From positions 1 through 40,054 of the forward strand of contig JBNGIS010017934.1 of assembly GCA_049999725.1 (NCBI GenBank): DNA of 40,054 bases. Direction: 5' to 3'. Position 1 is the first letter of the stretch. Every line of letters starts with the position of its first letter. Below are positions 20,556 to 31,026 of the stretch, in pieces. The translations under genes were made by a program, and so were the position numbers. A model generated the notes under the pieces. That model searched no databases, was not told the origin of the DNA, and saw nothing but the letters and a program-made list of their open reading frames with translations. This stretch comes from Haplomitrium mnioides (Eukaryota > Marchantiophyta > Haplomitriopsida > Calobryales).

Positions 20556-21568
20556 AGTTTAGAAGTGCTAGACTGCTAGACTGGGTCAAATGTAGCTAAA
20601 CTTACAAAGAGATATTGGTCAATTGGTCAAAAGTAGATATAAGAAGGTTGAAAACAATGAAATAAGTGCATGTTAGAGCAATTAAAAGAAAAGAAAATAA
20701 AGAGTAGAAATACATTGAATTAGGCTCTAAAATCAATTAAATAATAGAGCTACACTTTCTTATTGAAGTTAGTTTATAGTTGCTTCATAATAGTTACTTC
20801 ATTAGAAATCTTTTGGTTTTTTTATTTTGTAACTTATATTATATTATATTATATTATTTCCAAAGTATCAACTTTGTAAAATAATAAAAAACATAATGAA
20901 GAGTAAATGATATTATTAATTGGTTTTTTATTAAATAGCTTGTTCAAATAAACTCTTCAATCAATTATTTAGTATACTAGTTAGTTATAGTTAGAGTCTA
21001 TTAGAAAGATGATTTTAATTAATAAAAAATTCCATTATTTTAGATAAATTTTTAAAAAACCTATTAGTTGTATATTACATAAACTTATAAAACTAGTCAG
21101 AGTTATAGATGTAAAATTTGAAAAATCTAAATTAATAAACCCATAATATAAATATGTCTAACTAGAATGATGCATAACTACAATAATAATTGTATAAAAT
21201 AACCCAACATATGATTTGAATATTAAATACTACTATATATCATTAACACAATGGGAAGCTTCTACTTTATAGCTCTAAAAAAAAAATCAAAGACTAAATT
21301 GATATGTATTCATAGTTGATCTATAAATACAATCAATTAAAATTTATTAATATTATATTACATTATTAGCCATCGATATTTATAAATAGATTTAGAAAAA
21401 TATTAAGTTAGGAAGAAAAATGCAATTATACAGAACCAATATTATTTATGCAATAGTTTAGCATTTTCATTCCAAATTAAAGCTTTTACAAAAAGTACCA
21501 AAGAATAGCCAATGTAAAAAATTTGCATTAGAATAGCCAATGTGAAAAATAATACTTCTCAAGAAATT

Positions 21569-21603
<35 letters not shown>

Positions 21604-21703
21604 NNNNNNNNNNNNNNNNNNNNNNNNNNNNNNNNNNNNNNNNNNNNNNNNNNNNNNNNNNNNNNNNNNNNNNNNNNNNNNNNNNNNNNNNNNNNNNNNN
21701 NNN

Positions 21704-21741
<38 letters not shown>

Positions 21742-22290
21742 TTAATAAACTAGAAGTTATTAAAATAATTAAAATAATAGAACTTATTGATCAAATTTTT
21801 AGCCTATCTACTTCTATTAATACATTTATTTGGACTATATAACACATAATTAATATATAACACATCATCGATATCAATATGTTATCTTCTATAAGTGAGT
21901 TATTTAACCATAATAGAATCAACACACCTTGTTTTACAATACATTTATTATCTAGTAATATATCTATAATATAATTGTTTGTTACAAGAAATAATAATAA
22001 ACTTATTCATTGAAATTTGCTTGATTATTAACTGTTAAAAATCCAATATATTTGTTACTTATTGATTTTATAAATTGAATTATTTACTTATTCATAAGTA
22101 AGAGATTTGTATTATATCTATAAATAATTCATAATATACATAATAATTCATAATATACATACTAATTATTGGTTAATATTATATTAGATGAATAATCATT
22201 GTAATATGATAATATAGATAAATTTGACAAGAAATATCGAATTGAACAAGAAATAGATTGTCAAAATTGGCTAAGTGTAGTTAAAGGTTT
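20556..22290. other. AT-rich region without a gene, containing an assembly gap
   Basis: Very AT-rich sequence. An ATATT pentanucleotide run lies at about 20835-20856. No coding or RNA signal was recognised. Confidence 0.6.
21572..21739. repeat. TA dinucleotide microsatellite containing a 100-base gap of N
   Basis: TA repeats occupy 21572-21603 and 21704-21739, with exactly 100 N between (21604-21703). The round number suggests a placeholder gap; the true TA length is unknown. Confidence 0.95.
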
Positions 22291-22612
22291 TGTTAGTATA
22301 AACAAATATAAAAAAATTTGTTAGTAGATTACTAATTGTTTGGTGTTAGATAGTGTCAACAATAATTTGTACTTATTGAGTATAGTAGAATACAAAATGT
22401 ACTTGTTGTAAATAGTTACAATACTGTCATTCTTGGAATTTGTTAAAGTGAATATTTGTCACCAATGCTCACATACTTACTTGATCCATGTAGTTTCAAC
22501 TAATTGGTGCATACAATACTACCATTGTACTCTAAATATAATACTCAATATTGAATAAATTTTCTCTCTTATGTATTTTTTATTATTGAACTTTGTATTT
22601 GACTCTTCAACA
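22291..22612 (+). repeat. Probable Ty1/copia LTR with degraded primer site
   Basis: The segment starts TGTTAGTATAAAC and ends CTCTTCAACA, giving TG...CA ends. It is followed at 22613-22624 by tagtatgaaatc, which matches the initiator-Met primer site at 8 of 12 positions. A copia protease/integrase remnant lies downstream at 24640-25195 on the same strand, consistent with one decayed copia element interrupted by B4. The partner LTR was not found. Confidence 0.4.
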
Positions 22613-22624
22613 TAGTATGAAATC

Positions 22625-23074
22625 GGTTCAAGCGTAAAATTTTTGAGAATTGTATTTTAAGAGAAAATTGTGGCGACTCTATTTTCTCTATAATTTTTAG
22701 AAGTGTATTAACTTTGTAGTGAGCTTAATTCCAAAATAATTATAGCATTTGTAGACCAATTTCTTCAACAAAATCATAGTAAAGAAACTTTAAAATTGGG
22801 GAAAAGTGGTGGTGCAAATACTAGTTATAAGTCATTATATTGTGAAATCACAAAATTTATTTATTTTTTCTCAATCTTTGAGGGAGCAAAAATCCTATTT
22901 CAAAAATGAGGATAGTATTTTTTTTTTCTCTTTTCTTTTCATTGTTATTCTTATTATACTTCACGTTTTAATCATCATATCAAAATAATATTACACTCAT
23001 AAATTTAATACACCATACTTTCATATTTGGAACACAAAATGCTTCTCTATTTAGAAAAAGAAATTTGAAATGTA
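22625..23074. other. AT-rich sequence, possible decayed copia gag region
   Basis: It lies between the probable copia LTR and the start of B4 homology. No readable frame was recognised. It is assigned only by position. Confidence 0.25.
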
Positions 23075-24636
23075 TAGATTTTGCCTTGATATGCAAAATC
23101 GTAACTTTGATTTTCCTTGCAAAACTTAATGACATAAAATTTTCATAACTTCCACAATCTACCAATATCTACAAGAATGCTCATCAACCATATCTTTTAG
23201 ATGAAACAAGGTGCTTCTAATTGTTGTCGAGCTTTTCATTCTATTGGAACTAATTAAGCTCTTAGTAAACCGTTCGACTATCTTTACTAAGGTCGATCGT
23301 TTCTCTGATTTTCTTCTTCAACAGTTGCCGCTTGAACAAGAGCACATGGTCGACCTTGGCGATGTGGGAAAATTTGCAATCATATGACGAAGCTGTCAAC
23401 AATAAAAACAACCGCCACTTTGGCGTAGGTGCTCACGCTCTACATCAGTGAGTGCCACTCTCTGCGCCGCATCAATCTCCATAGGTACAACCTCATTTGC
23501 TGGTAGACGAACATTTGGTAAATCTTGTTGTGGACATGGCCTAGCTTTAGTGGTCGTTAGTAGCGAGTCGTATCATTTCGCCATATGTATTGCTTCTTCT
23601 AGTTGAGAGGGCTCTCTCATTGTCACTTCCATTTTAGTGTGATTCTTCAATCCTCGAACAAAGTGATCCAAAGCTTCTCCCTCGCTCATATTAGAAATTT
23701 GCATAATGATATTTTGAAATTACGTGATATAGCTCCCTACCATACCAAGTTGCTTCAATTTTGCCAAACGATCTCTTACCACTTTTGGAGCATTCAAGAC
23801 CCTAAATCTTAGATTCACCACTTCTTTAAACTCTTACCAAGAAGCAGTTGGTGTGACAAATCCATGTTGAGCTTGCTCAATTTGATATCTCCACCAAGTT
23901 CTTACCACTCCTTCCAATTGACTTGGAGCAAATAGAACTCTTCGACCATTCTGTCTTATGCTGGTAGCTTCAAAATATTGTTTGCAATCGAACAAGAATT
24001 CTCAAATGCGCAAGGAATCGTCTTCCCATCATATGCTTTTGGCTTGGAAAACCGTACATAGCTTTCTTCTTCTTGAAAATGTGCCCTCTTCCCTATTTAC
24101 ATTTGAGCTTCTATCAAGCGAGAAAGATGTTCAATTTGTTGTTGCATCGCTTACATCCTCACTTCTTGATTCTCCATTCCACCAAAAAGAACCGTGGCTT
24201 TGATACCAATGTAAAAGAACTCAAAGACCGACTTCCAAATAAGTGATGCTTCAAGATAACTCTAAAAGAGTTGCACAACTCAATGCCAATAAGCAAACCA
24301 AAGCCAAGAGTGCTAGCTAAAACCAAGCAACCAAATAGCCTAACCGAATTAAGAGTAACTCTAGAATGAGAAGTGGGGCTAAGAAGTCCTTCTATTTATA
24401 CAAGAGAAGAGGATGTCATTCATGTTTCTTTACTTACAAGTCACTTCTAATTTCAGTCATAAAGGTGACTCTCTACCAAAAGTGACTTCGAAGGCAAGTA
24501 AACTAAAAGTGACTCTCTACCAAAAGTGACTTCAAAGGTAAGTAATCAAATCTTAACCATAAAAGTGAGTTTTTACCACTTCCTTCACTCCTCTTTATTT
24601 TCTTATAAATAGCACAACCTTATACTTGTACTATTT
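23075..24636 (-). mobile_element. Truncated chromovirus copy B4 (5' LTR, gag, start of protease)
   Basis: On the minus strand it comprises an LTR (24636-24210), a primer site (24208-24197, gctttgatacca on the plus strand, 11 of 12), gag from ATG 24177, a knuckle region near 23430-23370 and a protease motif LVDCGSYENF with its aspartate triad at 23159-23151. Similarity to B2 ends near 23075, before RT. The LTR's outer end has lost its terminal CA. Stops and shifts are common. Like B3 it is cut off near the protease, though at a slightly different place. It lies inside what appears to be a copia element. Confidence 0.8.
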
Positions 24637-24639
24637 GCG

Positions 24640-25195
24640 TACTTCTATTAATCCCTCACAATCTTTGAGCTCTCATTGGTATGTAGATATAAGTGTCACT
24701 TATCACACGATATATAATAAAAACAATTTTATTTATTATATATTTATTCATCTTCGACAATATATTTGTTTAGTAGATGATATATATTTAATAGTTAAAG
24801 GTCAAGTACTCATTCACTTAAATAAAATAGAAGAACTTATTTTTTGCAAATATGTATTATATCTTATCACTTTATTAAATCTATTTTCTATCAAATTCTC
24901 TCTACTCACGATAATTTCCACAATATTTATAAGATTGATAATTATCTTACTCCATCTCCTATTAGTGCAGCTCTTGCTACAACTTGTGCTACTATTACTA
25001 ATAATCTTTTGCATCACAACTAAGTTTACCCAAACTTCAACAAATAATATGGTCAATGGTATAGATAACTTGTCTTTTACCAAAACATCACATTGTTTTT
25101 CTTGCATTAATGAAAAACACACCATGACTAAATTTCCTACCTCTATTATAGTCAAATCTAATGCTTTTAGAATTAGTTTACTATAACATTTATAG
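24640..25195 (+). pseudogene. Ty1/copia pol remnant (protease and start of integrase)
   Basis: The frame at 24626-25186 has features of a copia polyprotein. The segment SHWYVDISVTYHT resembles the copia protease WYVDSGATxHM motif with Ser-Gly replaced by Ile-Ser. VKGQVLIHLNKIEELIF and VLYLITLLNLFSI resemble the conserved strand after the protease (NVLYVPxLxxNLFSV). Further on, NGIDNLSFTKTSHCFSCINE resembles the pre-integrase zinc-binding segment with its C-X2-C pair. The middle part is out of frame and hydrophobic because of decay. In an intact element these parts cut the polyprotein and insert the DNA. Calling it copia rests on these motifs only; there is no RT in the window to confirm it. 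Confidence 0.65.
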
Positions 25196-25310
25196 CCTAG
25201 TATATGCCCCAACTCAAACTAGTTCTCAATATTTTACAATTATTTTTTTATGAATTTTCTTGATTTACCACATTTTATTTACTTTGTGCTAAATTGTAAT
25301 GTTTTTCTAA

Positions 25311-28300
25311 TTATGTAATAGAGTTTACTTGATGATTAGAGGTTAATTAGAGTTTGATTAACATAAATGTAATGAGATAAAAGTTGAGAAATCTACAATA
25401 GAGAGATGAACCTCATTTGAAATGAATTTGATGAGCAGAGTTGACAAATCTATATAGAGTTTAATTAACATGAATGTGATGAGATATAACTCGAGAAGTC
25501 TATAGTATAATGATGAAGTTTACTTGAGATGCATTGGATGATGTTGAGTTGACAAATCGATACAAAGTTTAGCTGATATTGAATGTAATGAGATATGAAA
25601 TGACAAATCTAGTATTGTGAAGTAGTTCGCTTGAGATAAATTTGATATGAAAAGTTGAAATTTTGATGTAGAGTTTAATTAACATGAATGTAACTAGATA
25701 TAAGTTGAGAAATCTATAGAATAGTGATGGAGTTTACTTGAGGTGAATTTGATGAGTAGAGTTGACGAATTGATGTAGAGTTTATTTAACATGAACTTGA
25801 GATATAAGCTGAGGAAACTATAGTGTATAGTAATGGAGTTTAATTTAGATTAATTTGATTATTAGAGTTTATTGAGCATAAAATGTAATGAGATATAAGC
25901 TAAAAAATCTATAGTATAAAGATGGAGTTCACTTGAGATGAATTTGATAAATAGAGTTGACAAATCGATGTAGAGTTTAATTAACATGATTGTAAAGAAA
26001 CATAGCCTGAAAAATAAATATTATAGTGATGGAATCCACTAGAGATGAATTGTCTTGGTAGGGTTGACTTGTAAATGTAGAGTTTATCTAACATTGAATA
26101 TGATTAAATATAAGCTGAGAAATCTAGAGTCTAAAGATAGATTTCACTTGAGATGATTTGATGAGAAAGCTAACAAATCGATGTAGAGTTTGGTTAACAT
26201 GAATATTGTCAGATATAAGTGGAGAAATCTATAGTATAGTGATGGATTTCATTTGAGATGATTTGATGGGTAAGCTAATGAATCGATGTAGAGTTTAGTT
26301 CACATGAATATAGTAAGATATAAGTTGAGAGATCTATAATATAAAGATGAATTTTACATGAGATGATTTGACGAGAGAAAGCTGATGAGAGAGCTAACTA
26401 ATCGATGTCGAGTTTGGGTAACATGAATATCATGAGATATCTATAGTATAGTGATGGATTTTACTTTAGATGATTTCATGAGAGAGCTTATTTGATGAGA
26501 TAACTATCTAATTGATGTAGAGTTTGGGTAGCATAAATATTGTGAGATATAAGTTGAGAAATCTATAGTATAGTGATGTATTTCACTTGAAATGATCTGA
26601 TAACAGAGCTAATCAATCAATGTAGATTTTGGTTAACATGAATATTGTGAGATATAAGTTGAGAAACCTATAGTGTAGTGATGGATTTCACTTGAGATGA
26701 TTTGATGAGGGAGCTAACAAATAGACGTAGAGTTTGGTTAACATGAAAGTTCTAAGATATAAGATGTAGAGTTTGTCTAACATAATCATGAGATGTAAGT
26801 TGAGAAATCTATACTATAGTGATGGAATTTACTTGAGATGATTTGATGAGAGAGCTAACGAATCGATGTTGAGTTTGGGTAATATGAATATCGTCAAATA
26901 TAAGTTAACAAATCTATTTTATAGTAATAGATTTCACTTTAGATGATTTGATGAGAGAGCTAACAAATCGATGTAGAGTTTGGGTTCTATGAATATTGTG
27001 AGACATAAGTTGAGAAATCTATAGTATAGTGATGCATTTAACTTGAGATGATATGATGAAAGAGCTAACCAATTGATGTAGATTTTGGTTAACATGAATA
27101 TTGTAAGATATAAGTTGAGAAATCTATACTGTAGTGATGAATTTCACTTGAGATGATTTGATGAAAGAGCTAAAAAATCGACATAGAGTTTAGTTAACAT
27201 GAAAATTTTAAGATATAAGTTGAGAAATCTATGTTATAACGATGCATTTCATTTGAGATGATTTGAGATGAAAGCTAACATATCGATGTTGAGTTTGGCT
27301 CACATAAATGTCATGAAATGTAAGTTGAGAAATCTATACAATAGTGATGGATTTTACCTAAGATGATTTGATGAGAGAGCTAATGAATCAATGTTGAGTT
27401 TGAGCAACATAAATATCATCATATATAAGTTAACAAATCTATTTTATAGTGATGGATCTCACTTGAGATGATTTGGTGAGAGAGTTGAATTGACGAGAGA
27501 GCTAACAAAGGGATGTAGAGTTTGGGTTCTATGAATATTGTGAGATATAAGTTGAGAAATCTATAGTATAGTAATGGATTTCACTTGATTTGATTTGATG
27601 AGAGAGCTAACGAATCGATGTAGAGTTTGGTTAACATGAATATCATTAGATATAAGTTGAGAAGTCTATAGTATAGTGATCAATTTCACTTGAGATGATT
27701 TGATTAGAGAGCTAACGAATCGATGTAGAGTTTGGTTAACATGAACATCATCATATATAAGTTGAGAAGTCTATAGTATAGTGATGGATTTCACTTGAGA
27801 TGATTTGATAAGAGAGCTAACGAACCCATGTAGAGTTTGGTTAGCATGAATATCGTGAGCTATCAGTTGAGAAGTCTATATTCTAATGATGGATTTCACT
27901 TGAGATAATTTGATGACAGAGCTAATGAACCCATGTAGAGTTTGGTTAACATGAATATCGTGAGATATAAGTTGAGAAGTCTATAGTATAGTGATGAATT
28001 TCATTTGAGATGATTTGAGGAGAGAGCTAACGAATCAACGTATTGCTTGATTACCATGAATATCGTGAGATATAAGTTGAGAAATCTATAACATAGTGAT
28101 GATTTGACGAGAGCTGAATAGATGAGAGAGAGCTACCAAATCGATGTTGAGTTTGGGTAACATGAATTTCGTGAGATGTAAGCTGAAGAATCCATATTAC
28201 AGTGATGGATTTCACTTCAGATTATTTGATGAAAGAGTTGAATTAAAGAGAGAGCTAACAAGTCTACTTAGAGTTTGGGTGACATGAATATGGTAATATT

Positions 28301-28545
28301 TAAGTTGAAAAATCTATAGTGCAGTGATGGAGTTGACTACACAGCCGGGAAACTATAGTAAATTACTCTTGGAGTTTGCTTGAGTTGAATGTGAGAAGAC
28401 ATAAGTTGAGAAATTTATAGAATAGTTATGGACTTCACTTGAATAGAATGTCATTAGATATAAGTTCATAAATCCAGTTTAATTGATGTTAATATGATGA
28501 GATATCAATTTAGAAATCCATAGTATGGTAATGCTGAATAGAGCA
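25311..28545. repeat. Satellite of about 105-bp units, roughly 30 copies
   Basis: The unit contains gatgtagagtttggttaaca, then tgagatataagttgagaa, then tagtgatggatttcacttga, then tgatttgatgagagagctaa. In the best-preserved part units begin at 27617, 27722 and 27827, exactly 105 apart. Units left of about 26100 are more diverged and read gagtttaattaacatgaatg. The most uniform block is about 27590-28080. Occasional units are shortened or carry an extra gagagctga segment (about 26370 and 27480). No open frame of note occurs. It is a tandem satellite, not coding. Confidence 0.93.
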
Positions 28546-29060
28546 AATTAGCAGTGTTGAAGATAGAAAATATGCGACGAGACTCTAGAGAGTGAAGACA
28601 TTGAAGAGACATGAGATGAGTTCAAGTTGACTGGGGACTTAGTGAGTTGTCGAAGAAACATATTGATGGATGTTGAAGTCAGCAAATGAATGAGATGATT
28701 TCATTGCATTTGTAACGAGCTACTGATCTGATTGCGTTTGTAGTGTGCTGCTGATCGGCTCTCAACTGAGTTAAGAAGTAAGAGCATCGAAAACCTCAGC
28801 TTTCAACGGAGTTAAGAAGCAAGAGCATGGAAGAGCATCGAAAATCTCAGCTTTCAATGAGAAGGAAAAGCATCGAAAATCTCCAAGGAAACGGAAGGAG
28901 GAGAAGTAATTTGAGGAACAAACAACGAGAGGGGAGGGTTCCCGACAGTCAAGATGAGAAAACCGTTGGCAGCCGCCAGAAGAGGCAAAGTAGTTGGGGT
29001 ATAACAAAACAGCTGGCCTAATCTATTACTCCCTCTAAATAGAAGGGCCACCATATTAAC
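28546..29060. other. Transition from satellite to the ERF upstream region, with short repeats
   Basis: No gene was recognised. Between about 28757 and 28886 a segment of about 41 bases (gagcatcgaaaacctcagct, then ttcaacggagttaagaagc) is repeated about three times, the last copies partial. GC content rises here towards the ERF gene. Confidence 0.6.
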
Positions 29061-29513
29061 TCAGAGGGGGGCCCGCTCCAACTTGGCGGTGCTCTCATCC
29101 AAATTGGCGGCAGGGCGTGCAAACCGAGGTGGGGAGTGCCCAAGGACTTTGGCTGCTTTGCTGCGCTGGCTTTTTTTTCTTTCGTTTTTCACTCTCGTAC
29201 TGAATGAGGTTGAAAATACTCGCATTCAATGTTGTGGATTGCACGAATCCATGTTTAGTTAATAGTAGAAATTCAACAGTTACTGTACTCTTTTGTCCTG
29301 ACCGAAGCAAAGGTAGGAACGTGAAGGAAAATGAAAATTCTTTACTTTCCCGCGTGCTCGTTTACATCGCTTTTCTTGTACGAAAACAGTATCAAATGCT
29401 CTCTCCTTAACATACATAACGGCCTTCCTGACGGCTCACCGTCCATCCCCGTCTTGCCTTTATATCCCTTTGTATCTCCTTGCCCTCCCTCTCCTTCGCG
29501 TCTTTCCTTCCTT
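29061..29513 (+). promoter_or_regulatory. Promoter region of the ERF gene with TATA box
   Basis: A TATA-like tttatat lies at 29459-29465, about 215 bases before the start codon, followed by a CT-rich leader (29470-29510). Two TTGGCGG motifs (29083-29089 and 29104-29110) sit 21 bases apart. The second, read as ATTGGCGG, fits the E2F-type consensus WTTSSCSS. That match is short and may be chance. Confidence 0.5.
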
Positions 29514-29609
29514 ATGTTGAGGAACACTTTAGCTCTCTCTCACTCTCAAGTGCTCTCGCTCGCTGTGTGCTGCGAATTCTCTCGATCGCTCGCCCCATTT
29601 CAGCGCTGA
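29514..29609 (+). other. Upstream ORF 1 in the ERF leader (31 codons)
   Basis: The ATG at 29514 opens a 31-codon frame (MLRNTLALSHS...) ending at TGA 29607-29609. It lies within the predicted leader if transcription starts about 30 bases after the TATA box. It overlaps no main coding sequence. Confidence 0.45.
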
Positions 29610-29632
29610 GGAGCAGGAAGGTGTAAGGCGCA

Positions 29633-29649
29633 ATGCAGATCTGATGTAG
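29633..29649 (+). promoter_or_regulatory. Two minimal upstream ORFs, one a start-stop AUG-UAG
   Basis: ATG CAG ATC TGA occupies 29633-29644. The final A of its stop is the A of a second ATG (29644-29646) followed at once by TAG (29647-29649). The main start codon is 31 bases downstream. Start-stop upstream ORFs are known in plants to stall ribosomes and lower expression (the AUG-UAA elements of boron transporter mRNAs), so translational restraint is plausible. That is inference here. Confidence 0.5.
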
Positions 29650-29679
29650 AGCTTGGGTGGCGTTCACAGTTGAGCATCC

Positions 29680-31026
29680 ATGGTGGGTAGGATCCAATCA
29701 CTGCCTCCGGGCGTCGAGACGAAGTCTAGTCGGGGTATGGGGCCATCTGCAGCCAGCCGGAAGGTGGGTGAGAAGCGAGGCAAGAGGAATCGGGAGGGGA
29801 GGTTTAGAGGTGTGAGGTGTAGGCCGTGGGGCCGGTATGCGGCGGAAATAAGGGACCCGAACACGAAAGAAAGAAAATGGTTGGGGACGTTCGACACTGC
29901 AGAGGATGCGGCTCATGCATATGATAAAGCTGCTCGTTCGATGCGAGGTCATAAAGCACGAACTAACTTTCCATATCCTCAGTTATCTAATTGTCTTGGC
30001 TCCACAGGAGGCCACATTGAGCAATCTACGAAGGCTTCGTTTGACATCCCTCTTCATAGTACGTTACACCAGACCAGCAATCCCTTGGACTGGCTGAATG
30101 GATTGTCGCCTGTGTCTCTGAAGTCTCAAAAGGAAGCGAGCTTCAGGCCAAAGCCGATTGCTGAGTATGATCCTTACCAACGCTCTAGCGTGACTGAAGT
30201 CGTCAACAGAGGGAGATCCATTGCTCCTAAACTGGAGGGCGAGGTGGTTCAAGAGAGGTGCCATGCACCTTCGGAGAGGAAGGCGTCTTGGGATCTAAGA
30301 GAATATGGTCTTCAATCTCGTACTCAGTCGAGTTCTCACTATGCTGCGATCCGTGGGAACTCGTATTCCATCTGCGACGTCCCTCAGACTGGGGCAATCA
30401 CGACGCAAGTGTCTGCATATACTTCCGTGTTCTGTCCAGAGAGCAGGTTAGCTGGCTCAGTAGCTGAAGAATGCGCTCTCCTTGCATCTTCTAGCATTGG
30501 CTCAGACAGGTACTTGGAGAAATTTGTTGATTACAATCCTTCAACAGTACGAATGATTGGTATGTGTGATGAGGGCGACCAGCTGTTGGCATCGTGTGGT
30601 CCATCTAACGACCCTCTTTCTACATTCGGCCTCATAACAACCAAAATGAGGTCAGCTGGAATGAAAGTGTCCCCCCATGGGTACCCTTCCACCGAAGAGT
30701 TCTGGAGTGCCCAGCCCCACAACGGGTCGTCATGGTTCCCTAAGGCGGAACTAGTACATTCTTGTGGTGGCATGGGTGGTGGTCTCGAAAGTATCGTAGG
30801 AAGCATGGGTGGAGGATTGGATAACTGGCATGACGTTGGTCGCGCTCGTTCTCTCTGTGGGTCTCCTGACTCCGGGTGCACCGAGCAACCGGATGAAGAA
30901 GAACGAGCAGCTGAGGAGGATCTTTTCTTCAACAATATGCCTCCTCTTCCAGAGCAGTTAATTTACGACATGTTAAACACATTGCCCGAGCTGGGTGACG
31001 ATCCTACTCAATTGCTGGTAGGATGA
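29680..31026 (+). CDS. AP2/ERF transcription factor, ESR/LAXR/STEMIN-like (ERF group VIII), intronless
   Basis: A single open frame of 448 aa. One AP2/ERF DNA-binding domain spans residues 41-98 ([20 protein letters not shown], then [20 protein letters not shown] and [12 protein letters not shown]). The AAEIRD stretch has the Ala and Asp typical of ERF rather than DREB proteins. [13 protein letters not shown] with MRGxKARTNFxYP resembles the ESR/DRN, PUCHI and LEP group, whose bryophyte members (LAXR in Marchantia, STEMIN in Physcomitrella) promote stem-cell formation. A basic stretch at 31-40 ([10 protein letters not shown]) could be a nuclear signal. The middle is serine-rich. The C terminus (about 410-448) is acidic and hydrophobic ([18 protein letters not shown]) and looks like an activation or ESR-type motif. 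Residue 47 is Cys where Arg or Gln is usual. The start ATG has G at +4. It acts in the nucleus. Exact orthology needs a tree. Confidence 0.93.
   Translation: MVGRIQSLPPGVETKSSRGMGPSAASRKVGEKRGKRNREGRFRGVRCRPWGRYAAEIRDPNTKERKWLGTFDTAEDAAHAYDKAARSMRGHKARTNFPYPQLSNCLGSTGGHIEQSTKASFDIPLHSTLHQTSNPLDWLNGLSPVSLKSQKEASFRPKPIAEYDPYQRSSVTEVVNRGRSIAPKLEGEVVQERCHAPSERKASWDLREYGLQSRTQSSSHYAAIRGNSYSICDVPQTGAITTQVSAYTSVFCPESRLAGSVAEECALLASSSIGSDRYLEKFVDYNPSTVRMIGMCDEGDQLLASCGPSNDPLSTFGLITTKMRSAGMKVSPHGYPSTEEFWSAQPHNGSSWFPKAELVHSCGGMGGGLESIVGSMGGGLDNWHDVGRARSLCGSPDSGCTEQPDEEERAAEEDLFFNNMPPLPEQLIYDMLNTLPELGDDPTQLLVG

Noticed and set aside
24814-25212. 132-aa minus-strand frame
   Set aside because: It is antisense to the copia remnant, whose plus-strand reading shows protease and zinc-binding motifs.
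25311-28545. Satellite as a CRISPR-like array
   Set aside because: The whole 105-bp unit is repeated, with no unique spacers, and the context is eukaryotic.
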